From assembly GCA_025352795.1 (NCBI GenBank), contig JANXSF010000012.1:1-64000 (forward strand): 64,000 bases of DNA, in the 5' to 3' direction. The translations under genes and the position numbers were made by a program. Below the pieces are notes generated by a model. It did not search any database. It saw only the letters and a list, made by a program, of their open reading frames with translations, and was not told the DNA's origin. The DNA comes from Acidobacteriota bacterium (GTDB taxonomy: Bacteria; Acidobacteriota; Terriglobia; Bryobacterales; Bryobacteraceae). Below are positions 16,637-25,358 of the stretch, piece after piece (the first letter of the stretch is position 1; the number at the start of each line of letters is the position of its first letter).

Positions 16637-19240
16637 TCAGCGCGAATGAGCTGGACCCCGAAACACTGCGTTCAAAAACAGAAGATTCAACCCATCGAGA
16701 TACGCCCGATAGTTGGGGTCGGCGGTGAACCCAATCACGTATCCGCGACCTTCGCCTTGTACGATGGCCAGCGGTTTCCATGCTAGCTGCTTCTTGTTTT
16801 CCGACCACATATATCCGCTAGCCAAAAGCTTTGCGGCTTCAAGATACACCACCGCGTTCACCCCTTTATCCAGCTTGATGGGCGTATACACGTTGCGACC
16901 TTCCACAACCGCGTTGACGGTTTCCGGCAGACCTACAGTAAGCCAATGATCGGGGTCTGTGCGGGCTCGCCCAATGATTCCCTGCACAGCGTCGGGCAAT
17001 TCGGAATCGGCCTGAATGGCTTTCAGGTACGATGCTTCATCGGTAAGTACCTTGCCCGGAGTGCGCGTTTCTGTCTCAGACTTTTTTGGAGCTTCGGGCT
17101 CTTTTTCCTTAGCCAGACTTTCCGCTGAAACGGCGAGCAGGCCCACTTTCGGATCACTCAAAAATGCCAGTGCCCCTTGAATGCCAATCAACGTTCCTCC
17201 GGCCTGCACCCAGTCCTTCAACCGCTTTTGCACTGGCGCACCAAAGGCGTCGGCATAGGCGCCATCGGGCAGAATGATCACCTGGAATTTGCTGAGGTCC
17301 GCTGTTGTGAATTGCGTGGATCGGATGACTGTGACGGGATAGCCGAACTGCCGTTCCAGCACGAAGCGGGCGTGACCTGCCGAACCGGCCAGCGTGGGGC
17401 GGTCCCAGGCCAAGGCCACCGTCGGACGTTTGATAAGGGTCACGTAGCGGCTGCCGAAATTGATGCCGTTTTCCACCCAGCCAGTATCGGTGGCCACCAC
17501 CTCGGCGGCACCTTGAATCTTGACCATTGTTTCATGCAGCGTGGCCACGTTCTCTTTCACTTTAAAGATCAACGTGCCAGGGGGAAACGTGCGCCCGTTT
17601 TGCTCAAAGGCTTTATCCGTAGAATGCACGCGAAGGCCAGCCCGCAGCGCTGCGGTGAGCAGTTGCGCGCCCGCCCGGGTGCCCCAAGGGACAAGATACG
17701 CGACGGTTGCTTTAACGAATCCGGCAGGCTTCGGCACCGCTTTGAATTCCTCAAATTGCCCTTGGGAAATGGCTGGTGCAGCAATGCATTCCACGTTGTA
17801 AAGCAGCGGCAGGCTCCAGGCGGTAACATCGTAAATTTCATCGGGAAGTTTCTTCTTACGGCGACGTTCCTGCTCTTCCATGAATTTCTGTTCCAGCGGA
17901 ATATCCACATCGAGCAAAGTACGGATCAATCGCTTGGCCGGTTGGGCCAGCGAGATGACGTATGTCCCGGCGGGATAGCTGGCGAATGCGGCGGTGGCGC
18001 GCTTCAATTGCACGCCCTGATCGGCCAGCAGTTGTGCCAGTTTATCTATAGCGCTGACGTCACCGCGCCGGGGTAGGATATATTCGCGGATCGCTTCTTT
18101 TGATCCTTCTTCAATGGCGGTGCGGCGGTAACGGTCGAAATTGTCGAACAGTGTGTCGCGATGTTTGGCAGCGGCTTCAGCAGTGGAGATAGACGCCACA
18201 AAATGTCGTTGTACGGTATCGCGAAAATGAAAGGTAGAGTCGTCGGAACGGCGCATTAACAAACCGCGCGACGAAGCATTTTCATAAGTCATGGCCACGC
18301 TTCCGTAGTAAGATGGCCAACTGGCCCCATAGCCCGGATAGAAAGCGTCGTAGACTTCGCGGGTGAAGTAACTGAAGCCGTAATGGTCGAACCACTTCGC
18401 ATTGTTTTTACCAAACAGATCCAAACTTGTTTTCTGTTCGGGAACCAGGTGCGGATTGAATGGAATGGCCTCTGGGGCAAAGTAGTAAGTGGATTCAGCG
18501 CCCATCTCATGCAGGTCCACAAATACAATTGGCAGCCATTCGCGCAACGTCTTAATACGACCGCGAGTTTCCGGTTGGGTGATGGCGAACCAATCGCGAT
18601 TTAAGTCGAAATTGTAATGGTTGGTACGACCCATAGGCCAAGGTTCATTGTGCTCTGCGGCAATGGGACTGGCGTCAGGCTCCACCCCTTCGGACTGTTC
18701 AAAATTATGCACGAAACGGTCACGACCGTCAGGGTTTTGCGTGGGGTCAATGAGTACAAGAACATTGGCCAGAATGTCATCGACCATTTTGTCGCGTCGT
18801 GCGGCCAATAAGTGATAGGCGGTGAGGAGTGCGGCATCGGGCGATGAAATTTCGTTGCCATGAACGCCATAGCCCAGCCACAGTACGACGGGCATTCCAG
18901 CAAGGTTCTTACGCGGGTCACCAGGTTTCTGCATGGCCGCTTTAATGACATCCAGACGCCGAATATTCGCTTCACTGCCAATGGCGGCATAGACCAGTTT
19001 GCGATCTTCCCAGGAGCGCGCATATTCGAAAATCTTCATGCGGGTCGGCGCAGCTTGGGCAAGCGTTTCCAGATAGCGCATCAGGTTGGTGTGGGAAGAG
19101 ATGCGTTCCCCAGGTCCATAGCCCAGCACCTTTTGAAAGGTGGGTAGCGCGGGGTCATATTGTGCGCCGGGCCAGAAATCCAACTTCGGTTGCGACCACG
19201 CGAAGCTACTAGCCAACAGAGTTGCGAAGATTAATCTCAT
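16637..19240 (-). CDS. Secreted M14 family zinc carboxypeptidase-like protein
   Basis: An 867-residue exported protein with signal peptide MRLIFATLLASSFAWSQ. The M14 metal site is clear: H127 and E130 in YGVHGNEISS, H244 in VDLHEMG, with NPDGRDRF and a candidate catalytic E320 in AMTYENASSRG. The second half (about residues 450-867) is the long extension found in acidobacterial and Bacteroidetes M14 relatives and includes a glutamine-amidotransferase-like fold (FQVIILPDGAYADAF, VQAGGTLIGIQGALAFL) without an obvious catalytic Cys. It is likely a periplasmic or extracellular peptidase. It stands alone and is the last gene before the TIR-NACHT module, whose promoter lies just beyond its start. 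Confidence 0.88.
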   Translation of the reverse strand: MRLIFATLLASSFAWSQPKLDFWPGAQYDPALPTFQKVLGYGPGERISSHTNLMRYLETLAQAAPTRMKIFEYARSWEDRKLVYAAIGSEANIRRLDVIKAAMQKPGDPRKNLAGMPVVLWLGYGVHGNEISSPDAALLTAYHLLAARRDKMVDDILANVLVLIDPTQNPDGRDRFVHNFEQSEGVEPDASPIAAEHNEPWPMGRTNHYNFDLNRDWFAITQPETRGRIKTLREWLPIVFVDLHEMGAESTYYFAPEAIPFNPHLVPEQKTSLDLFGKNNAKWFDHYGFSYFTREVYDAFYPGYGASWPSYYGSVAMTYENASSRGLLMRRSDDSTFHFRDTVQRHFVASISTAEAAAKHRDTLFDNFDRYRRTAIEEGSKEAIREYILPRRGDVSAIDKLAQLLADQGVQLKRATAAFASYPAGTYVISLAQPAKRLIRTLLDVDIPLEQKFMEEQERRRKKKLPDEIYDVTAWSLPLLYNVECIAAPAISQGQFEEFKAVPKPAGFVKATVAYLVPWGTRAGAQLLTAALRAGLRVHSTDKAFEQNGRTFPPGTLIFKVKENVATLHETMVKIQGAAEVVATDTGWVENGINFGSRYVTLIKRPTVALAWDRPTLAGSAGHARFVLERQFGYPVTVIRSTQFTTADLSKFQVIILPDGAYADAFGAPVQKRLKDWVQAGGTLIGIQGALAFLSDPKVGLLAVSAESLAKEKEPEAPKKSETETRTPGKVLTDEASYLKAIQADSELPDAVQGIIGRARTDPDHWLTVGLPETVNAVVEGRNVYTPIKLDKGVNAVVYLEAAKLLASGYMWSENKKQLAWKPLAIVQGEGRGYVIGFTADPNYRAYLDGLNLLFLNAVFRGPAHSR

Positions 19241-19344
19241 TCAACAGAGGATACGACAAAAAGGCTTCCATTGGGAGTAAGTGAGTGCGCATTGGGTGGG
19301 ACGTAATCCGAGCCGCGACCGAAGATTCATGCCAAATTATATCG

Positions 19345-19372
19345 TTGACACTTCGTTGACTTCGTGTATACT
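19345..19372 (+). promoter_or_regulatory. Strong promoter of TIR-NACHT operon, predicts leaderless transcript
   Basis: TTGACA (19345-19350), a 16-nt spacer and TATACT (19367-19372), followed by six bases and the ATG at 19379. The start point would be the start codon itself, and no Shine-Dalgarno sequence is present. The -10 to ATG distance is identical to that of the ATPase operon at 4029. Confidence 0.72.
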
Positions 19373-19378
19373 GGCTCT

Positions 19379-19849
19379 ATGAAGCTCCTCGCCCCTTTCT
19401 TTCTCTCCTACGCCCACGCCGACTCCCCGGACGTCAACCGCTTCCTCGAAGTCCTTCGCCCTCAACTCCAAACCTCCGCCGATTTCTCCTTCGGCGAATG
19501 GAATGACCACCTTATCCTCCCCGGCGAAAAATGGCGCGAAGAAATTGAACAAGCCCTCACCCAATGCAAATTCGGGCTCCTCCTGGTCTCCCCGCAATTC
19601 CTCGCCAGCGGCTTCATCACCGCCAAAGAATTGCCCGTCCTGCTAGCTAAACCCATGGTGGTTCCCGTCGTCCTCCACCAGATCCTCTTCGACGGTTCTA
19701 TGGATCTTAAAGGTCTCGCCGACCGCCAACTCTTCCGCGATTCCAAAAGCCGCACATTCGATGGTTGCGGACGCATGACCGGACGCCGCGACTTCGTCCG
19801 CGAACTGTTCACCCAAATCACCGCCCTGCTGAAGAAAAACGGATGCTAA
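19379..19849 (+). CDS. TIR domain protein, probable NAD-consuming effector
   Basis: A 156-residue protein that is entirely one TIR domain (TIR_2 type). It has strand A FFLSYAHADSPDV (residues 7-19), a BB-loop-like GEWNDHLILPGEKWREEI (39-56), and the segment LLLVSPQFLASGFITAKEL, where E84 fits the catalytic glutamate of bacterial TIR NADases. I chose ATG 19379 over an in-frame ATG 15 nt upstream because the latter lies on the -10 box. The next gene starts 7 nt before this stop, so the two are coupled. In known TIR-STAND systems the TIR protein depletes NAD+ or makes a nucleotide signal once the NTPase senses infection; that role is inferred here. Confidence 0.85.
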   Translation: MKLLAPFFLSYAHADSPDVNRFLEVLRPQLQTSADFSFGEWNDHLILPGEKWREEIEQALTQCKFGLLLVSPQFLASGFITAKELPVLLAKPMVVPVVLHQILFDGSMDLKGLADRQLFRDSKSRTFDGCGRMTGRRDFVRELFTQITALLKKNGC

Positions 19850-22815
19850 CCAAACTCGCCCTCTCCCAGCTAATCCCGCAACTCCGCGCCAACCTGGGCA
19901 AGAACGCCGCCCACCTGGACCGCATTGTGGCGTTACTTTCCGACGATGGCGAAGCGAATCTGGCAAAGGTTCTAGCGTCGCTCTATCCAGGTGAGCCGCT
20001 GGAAAAGGCACAGGCCAACCTGCGGCAGTTCCGGCTGGAAGTGAAAGCGGCAGCGGTTAAGGCTGCCATAACCATTGAATTGAAAGGCGACACCAAAACC
20101 CGCACGCCCGCAAATCAAAGGTGGGTCTGGTTTGAAGGCGAGGACCGTATGAACCAAAGCGTCGAAGAGTTCACCAGACCCAACGTGGAAGGACCCGAAC
20201 GGCTCCAGCAGGATGCCATCAAACTGGGCACCATTGAGTGTTGCGTCCTCTACGCCGAGGAAGATCAGTCCGATGCCCAAAAGTTACTCGGCTTCCTCGC
20301 GCCTCACTTCAAAACAGGTGACATCAAGGTTTGGACTAGCCAGAACATTCTCCCAGGCGAAGACCCCATCGCAGAGCGCGACCTTGCCCTGGAACGTTGC
20401 GACTTCTCTCTTACCCTTCTCAGCCCGCACTTCCATGCCGAAGGGCTTGACAAGCTGCCTGCTGCGGCAACCACTATCCCCGTCCAACTCCATAGACTCA
20501 CCCCTAAGGACAACAGTTTCGATCACTGCAAGCATCCCAGAGACTTCGCCCTAACCCTCTACACCCAAATCCGCGAAATCCTCGAAAAGCGCCCCACCCA
20601 CCTCGATCAACACTTCCGCGAATTGTCTCTCCACAATGTGAATTTCGTGGAAACCCAAGCCGACGTAATCTCTCTCAATCGCAACTTCGATCTCGACCAA
20701 CATCCCGTGGAAAACCGCCGTGACGCCATCGCCTTCCTCCATGAATGGCTGCAGGATCCCAACGCTCCTCCCTACTGCGCTCTCCTCGGCGAACTGGGCA
20801 TGGGAAAAACCACCACCGCTCAGGAACTGTCTCGTCAACTGCTGGACCATGGTGGACGCAAACCAATCTTTCTCGACCTCCGCTATGTCCGGGACCTCGC
20901 CCCCACGGCTCCTGACCTCGACGAAATCATTAACCGTATTCTAAAGCGCGATTGGAAAGGCGGCGCAGCAACCAAGCCCCCTACGCCCACCGAAATATAC
21001 AAACTGGTGGACCAGGGCGCACTCATCATCTTTGACGGTTTAGACGAAGTGCTAGTGAACCTGCCAGACGCGCAGGGTCAAATGTTCACCCGGCAACTGT
21101 TCCGCGTCCTGCAATCGAAGGAAACCAAAGGGCGTCTGCTCATCACTTGCCGTTCCCACTTCTTCCGAACCATAAAGGAGCAGTCCGCCCACTTCACCAT
21201 GGAGGGTCGCGACAATATCAAGGCCGAAAGTTACCGCGCCCTGGTGCTGCTGCCATTCCGAAAGGAGCAGATTCGCGAATACCTACGCCACTCGCTTCCT
21301 GTGGGCACGGACATTGACCAAGCCTACGCATTAATCGAATCCGTCCACAACCTTCCGGAACTGGCCGAACGTCCGTACACCCTCAGCCTCATCGTGCGCC
21401 AATTCGCCAAGCTCGAACAGTGGAAAGTAGAAGGCCGCCGCATCACTGGGCTCACCCTCTACCGCTTCCTGGTGGAAGAATGGCTGCTGCGCGATCAAGG
21501 CAAGCACCAGATTGTGCCAGACCACAAGCAGATGCTCATGGAATACATTGCCGCTGAACTGGTCCGCTCCAAACAACGCGTCTGGACAGCCACCGAGCTT
21601 GACCAATGGTTGATGGATTTCCTCATGGCCCATCCGCGCATTGCCGCGCATTACGAGGGAGTGAAGCGCGACTTGCTAAAAGAAGACCTGCGCACCGCCA
21701 CCTTTCTGGTGCGCGAAAACGACGGCTTCCGCTTCGCCCACACCTCGCTCCAGGAATATTTTCTATCCGCCTATCTGCGCCGCGCCCTCATCGAAGGCCG
21801 TGCTGAAAATTGGGCCCTGCCGGGGATCAGTAAAGAAACTCTGGACTTTCTCGGACAATCCCTTGAAGAGCAGCCTTCCCAAAAAGCAATCGCCGGACTT
21901 GAAGTGCTGCGCGATACTTACCGGGTCGAAGCCAGCGAATTAGCATTGCGCTACTTCCTCACAGCCCACACCAAGGGCTACCCCGCGCCTCCTTCAGTCG
22001 GCTTTCAGTTGAAGGGGGCCGATTTGTGGGAATTGCAGGCGGATTTCCGCCATCACGCCATATTCAATCTAAGCGGCAGCAATTTGCAGGGTGCGCAGTT
22101 GGGAAATTCGTTCTGGCGCAATTGCCGGTTTGACGGTGTCGATTTCCGCCATGCCAACGCCCCGCGCAGCCAGTGGGAAGATTGCTTCATAGATGGGGCA
22201 ATCTGGGAGGAAACAGAACTCGAAGCCGCGTTATTTCGCAACTGCCCATTGCAACCAGCTTGGTTCGGGGAATCCCGCACCCATCGCGCGGAGTGGCTCC
22301 AGTGTTGGCCCAGCCCGTCAGGTAACCCGGAAGTCAAAGCGTCTGATTCTGTTCAACGCCTTCAACTGGGCCATCAATCCCTGGTGAGGGGCTGCGCCTG
22401 GTCCCCAGACGGCACCCGTCTGCTCTCCGCCTCATCCGATCAAACCCTCAAGCTTTGGGATGCTGTTACGGGAACATGCCTCCGCACCATCCGAATGGAT
22501 GGCCATGTCCTAGGCATCGCTTATTCCCCTGAAGGCACTAGCATTGCCATGGCCCTCGAGGAAGGCTGCATCCGTATCCACGATGCCACCACGTTTGCCG
22601 AGGTGGGTCTGCGCTATTACCACCTGCAAGCGCCGCACGGCGAACCCACTTGGGCCACGGTGGACAGGATAAACAATCGCATCGTTGCCTGCGGCCTCGA
22701 TGCCTGGCGGTCGCTCGGTTGGATTGTGCCAGAAGTTGGGTCCGGCATGCCCCTGTGGCGTCCCGCAGAAGTGTTCAGCCCGCTGCCTGTATTCGAACAA
22801 GAACGAAACCAATAG
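19843..22815 (+). CDS. STAND sensor: helical domain, TIR-like domain, NACHT, pentapeptide repeats, WD40
   Basis: A 990-residue multidomain protein starting at ATG 19843, overlapping the TIR gene. Residues 1-90 form a helical domain I do not recognise. Residues 131-247 form a second TIR-like domain (IECCVLYAEEDQSDAQKLLG), shortened after SPHF so that the catalytic glutamate is absent. Residues 310-650 are a NACHT module with Walker A GELGMGKTT (316-324), Walker B ALIIFDGLDEVL (D398, D401-E402), sensor-like LLITCRSHFF and the NACHT-tail motif FRFAHTSLQEYFLSAYL. Residues 740-810 are pentapeptide-like (FNLSGSNLQGAQLGNSFWRN). Residues 840-915 hold about two WD40 blades (CAWSPDGTRLLSASSDQTLK LWD). 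This is the layout of an immune-type sensor: repeats detect, NACHT oligomerises, TIR recruits the stand-alone TIR effector. Codon use is more C-ending than the neighbours, hinting at transfer. Confidence 0.87.
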   Translation: MLTKLALSQLIPQLRANLGKNAAHLDRIVALLSDDGEANLAKVLASLYPGEPLEKAQANLRQFRLEVKAAAVKAAITIELKGDTKTRTPANQRWVWFEGEDRMNQSVEEFTRPNVEGPERLQQDAIKLGTIECCVLYAEEDQSDAQKLLGFLAPHFKTGDIKVWTSQNILPGEDPIAERDLALERCDFSLTLLSPHFHAEGLDKLPAAATTIPVQLHRLTPKDNSFDHCKHPRDFALTLYTQIREILEKRPTHLDQHFRELSLHNVNFVETQADVISLNRNFDLDQHPVENRRDAIAFLHEWLQDPNAPPYCALLGELGMGKTTTAQELSRQLLDHGGRKPIFLDLRYVRDLAPTAPDLDEIINRILKRDWKGGAATKPPTPTEIYKLVDQGALIIFDGLDEVLVNLPDAQGQMFTRQLFRVLQSKETKGRLLITCRSHFFRTIKEQSAHFTMEGRDNIKAESYRALVLLPFRKEQIREYLRHSLPVGTDIDQAYALIESVHNLPELAERPYTLSLIVRQFAKLEQWKVEGRRITGLTLYRFLVEEWLLRDQGKHQIVPDHKQMLMEYIAAELVRSKQRVWTATELDQWLMDFLMAHPRIAAHYEGVKRDLLKEDLRTATFLVRENDGFRFAHTSLQEYFLSAYLRRALIEGRAENWALPGISKETLDFLGQSLEEQPSQKAIAGLEVLRDTYRVEASELALRYFLTAHTKGYPAPPSVGFQLKGADLWELQADFRHHAIFNLSGSNLQGAQLGNSFWRNCRFDGVDFRHANAPRSQWEDCFIDGAIWEETELEAALFRNCPLQPAWFGESRTHRAEWLQCWPSPSGNPEVKASDSVQRLQLGHQSLVRGCAWSPDGTRLLSASSDQTLKLWDAVTGTCLRTIRMDGHVLGIAYSPEGTSIAMALEEGCIRIHDATTFAEVGLRYYHLQAPHGEPTWATVDRINNRIVACGLDAWRSLGWIVPEVGSGMPLWRPAEVFSPLPVFEQERNQ

Positions 22816-22840
22816 CGCAAATAGCCCGTTTGATTTTAAA

Positions 22841-22865
22841 TAGCCGTGACCAGTGAGGGAGCGAA
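22841..22865 (+). repeat. Partial REP-like copy
   Basis: TAGCCGTGACCAGTGAGGGA and following GCGAA match one arm of the dispersed element (GCCGTGACCGCGAGGGAGC) with a few changes. It lies directly behind the NACHT gene. Confidence 0.55.
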
Positions 22866-22928
22866 TTTTCAACCACAGATTAACCCAACAAAGAGTGGCA
22901 TTGGGCGCATCGCCTGGCCCACCAATGC

Positions 22929-24284
22929 CTACGTCAATAACCTGCGCATTCCCTCCATCAACACCTGCTCCACTTCCGGACCAACCCTGGATACTTCACT
23001 CGTTTCATAACCACCTTCACCGTAAGCCTTCGCCGTGCCAATGTAACCCATCCCATAAAGTCCATATGCAGCCATTGCTACAAAACTCTGCGGCTTCATT
23101 TGCTGCGCTGCCAATTGATACTCAATAAAAAGTTCCCCCGGCATAAATAAAATGCAAGCGTTGCCAAGACGCAGCATCGCTAAGTCAAGGGGCTTCACGG
23201 CCCGCTCTAGCCAAGCCAGGTCGAACGCCGCTCTTAGCTTAGCCACCTTCGTCGATTTCAGATCCTTCAACGTAGCCCGTGCCGTGCTTGCCGAAATTCC
23301 TGCGCGCACAGCCAAAGTAACTGGCTCCACCCGCCATTCCAAATCAGTTCCAGTGATCACCTGTTTTTCTGTAGCTTCCCAGGCCAGCCGCATTCCTTCC
23401 GATAAACGACCCGCTAACAACAGCCTATTTTCTTGACTTCCATCATTATATTTTCCAGCCGTCACATTGCCCGACGCCCCATTGAAGTGGATATGCGCCG
23501 CCTGTGGAACAGCAGATTTCCGATTCTCGCGTGCTAACCCAACAAAGTCGGCACTTACTTCCCCAATGCCGTAGTAACTCTGCGGATGTGTCGCATAGAA
23601 AGTTACACTGGCAACCGGCACAGCGGAATTCCAGAAGCTGATCAGCCGCACGTAAGGGTCAATCAGACCCTCCGGCTCAGCGCGAATCGCTGCGTCTTTG
23701 GACGCACTGAATCGCGTGTACTTCACCTTTCCATCAGCCCCAAGAATGCGGCGATTCCCAGCCACCTGCTTCACTAAACCACGACCTGTTCCAACGTGAG
23801 TCACTGGCTGCTTAAAACTGAGGGAACTCCTTGCAGCCGCAGCGGATCGTTGAATCACTTGCCAGGCCCACGCTGCATCACAAGATGCGTTCTTCATGCC
23901 ATATTCGCTAAGATACTTTTCCATTGCGAAATCACAACCCGGCGCATCGTGCTGATGCAGGCTATGCACCATCACACAAGATGACGTGGTTCCCACCGCC
24001 TTGGCCAGTTCCGCGCGCCACACGTCATGAAGGTCCGTCCCCAGCCCCGTCCAATCCACAGCACAAAAGATAATCGGCTGACCGGCGCCGTGCAGAATAA
24101 GACCCCGTGCCGTTGTCGGATCGCCAATGCGGCTAGCGGGTTTCACCAAACCATGACACAGCGCACTGCCCATGGGCGGCGTGGCATCCACTTGAAATGT
24201 AGAAACGCTAAGCTGATTTTGGGCAGTCGCCAAGGGAGCAGCTAGCACCCCTATAGCGGACTTTAATATACGACGTCGATTCAT
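22929..24284 (-). CDS. Exported neutral-ceramidase-like protein
   Basis: A 451-residue protein from ATG 24284, chosen because it places a twin-arginine style leader at the N-terminus (MNRRRILKSAIGVLAAPLAT); two in-frame ATGs lie up to 51 nt upstream. The body matches the neutral/alkaline non-lysosomal ceramidase N-terminal family: FQVDATPPMGS at the start, SLHQHDAPG (metal-binding histidines), FYATHPQSYYG, and HFNGASGNVTAGKYNDG. In many planctomycetes and acidobacteria such proteins are annotated as ceramidase domain proteins with unknown true substrate. It probably hydrolyses an amide-linked lipid or other amide in the periplasm. It is transcribed alone. Confidence 0.75.
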   Translation of the reverse strand: MNRRRILKSAIGVLAAPLATAQNQLSVSTFQVDATPPMGSALCHGLVKPASRIGDPTTARGLILHGAGQPIIFCAVDWTGLGTDLHDVWRAELAKAVGTTSSCVMVHSLHQHDAPGCDFAMEKYLSEYGMKNASCDAAWAWQVIQRSAAAARSSLSFKQPVTHVGTGRGLVKQVAGNRRILGADGKVKYTRFSASKDAAIRAEPEGLIDPYVRLISFWNSAVPVASVTFYATHPQSYYGIGEVSADFVGLARENRKSAVPQAAHIHFNGASGNVTAGKYNDGSQENRLLLAGRLSEGMRLAWEATEKQVITGTDLEWRVEPVTLAVRAGISASTARATLKDLKSTKVAKLRAAFDLAWLERAVKPLDLAMLRLGNACILFMPGELFIEYQLAAQQMKPQSFVAMAAYGLYGMGYIGTAKAYGEGGYETSEVSRVGPEVEQVLMEGMRRLLT

Positions 24285-24455
24285 TAAATGTTCGCCAAAA
24301 GGAAGAGCAATCATGCAGTCCATTCTATCCGCCACCGCGGCTAGGCGTGAAAATAGTACAGCCGACCTGAATCCGCTGCATCTAGATTTCTAAGTGGCAA
24401 TGCAGGCTCAGTAAAACTAGTCCGCACCGCGCCACTCATATATCAAGGAGATTCT

Positions 24456-24938
24456 ATGTTGAGATCAAAACTCGTCATCCTGGCGGGCATGTTCGTAATG
24501 TGTGTAGGCGCGGCTAACGCGGCGGAAATGAAAGACATTGTGGACACTGCGGTGGGCGCCGGTTCTTTCAAAACATTGGCAGCAGCCTTAGGGGCAGCCG
24601 ACTTAGTGAATACCCTGAAGGGTGCAGGCCCATTCACCGTATTCGCACCAACTGATGAAGCATTTGCCAAGTTACCAGCAGGCACAGTGGAAGACTTACT
24701 GAAACCAGAAAACAAGGCTAAGTTGGTATCCATTCTCACTTACCACGTAGTAGCAGGTAAAGTAACTGCCAAGCAGGCGATGAAGTTACACACAGCCAAA
24801 ACTGTAAACGGCAATTCCTTCATGTTGAAGACTGCCATGGGCGCGCTGATGGTAGACAATGCCAAGGTCGTGAAGGCCGACATCATGTGCACCAACGGCG
24901 TGATTCATGTCATCGATTCCGTGATCCTCCCCCACTAA
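24456..24938 (+). CDS. Secreted fasciclin (FAS1) domain protein
   Basis: A 160-residue protein with a signal peptide ([22 protein letters not shown]) and one FAS1 domain. The H1 and H2 boxes are clear: [19 protein letters not shown] and the C-terminal [13 protein letters not shown], with LTYHVV in between. FAS1 domains mediate adhesion between cells or to matrix. It has an AAGGAG ribosome site and is followed by a good terminator, so it is a single-gene unit. Confidence 0.93.
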   Translation: MLRSKLVILAGMFVMCVGAANAAEMKDIVDTAVGAGSFKTLAAALGAADLVNTLKGAGPFTVFAPTDEAFAKLPAGTVEDLLKPENKAKLVSILTYHVVAGKVTAKQAMKLHTAKTVNGNSFMLKTAMGALMVDNAKVVKADIMCTNGVIHVIDSVILPH

Positions 24939-24960
24939 TTGAATATTGAGAAGTAACGAT

Positions 24961-25000
24961 AACGGCCCGGTATCGGCAACGCAATACTGGGCCGTTTTGT
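24961..25000 (+). terminator. Rho-independent terminator after fasciclin gene
   Basis: AACGGCCCGGTAT (24961-24973) pairs with ATACTGGGCCGTT (24984-24996) around a 10-nt loop, followed by TTG/TTTG. Confidence 0.8.
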
Positions 25001-25146
25001 TTGATTCACCTCCACCTGGCAGCATTCTAAATCTTCCAGTCACAAGCTGTTTTTCACTCCATAATCCTTTCATTTGATTCGTTCTCACCCCAATGTCATA
25101 ACCAGAAGCTGACGGCAGCAGTGTTAGTATTGTGCCGGTATCGACA

Positions 25147-25356
25147 ATGAAGAAAAAACAATTGGCACAAAGAATTGCCGAACAAACCGGAATTTCCACC
25201 GGCGAAGCTGCCGACGGTTTAGACACTGTGGTGACCGCTATTCTTGAAAAGTTGCGCAAGGGCAAGAAAGTTCCCATGGGTCATTTAGGAGTGTTTCAAC
25301 CGGGCCCAGTTACTGGCTTTGAATTCAAGAAACCCGTAGGCAAGGCTGGCAGGTAA
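25147..25356 (+). CDS. Short HU-like DNA-binding protein
   Basis: A 69-residue HU/IHF-like protein (MKKKQLAQRIAEQTGISTGE, then AADGLDTVVTAILEKLRKGKKVPMGHLGVFQPGP). It has the two N-terminal helices and the first strands of HU (the G-x-x-V-x-x-x-x-L-G-x-F pattern), but ends at about 69 residues instead of the usual 90, so the DNA-embracing arms are short. I chose ATG 25147; a GTG at 25132 would add five residues. The stop is 2 nt before the GTG of the HU-TIR gene, so the two are co-translated. It is likely a dimer partner for the HU half of the next protein (inference). Confidence 0.72.
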   Translation: MKKKQLAQRIAEQTGISTGEAADGLDTVVTAILEKLRKGKKVPMGHLGVFQPGPVTGFEFKKPVGKAGR

Positions 25357-25358
25357 GC

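Noticed and set aside
17177-18076. 299-residue antisense ORF inside the M14 peptidase
   Set aside because: Opposite strand carries the well-formed second half of the peptidase; this frame has no leader or domain.
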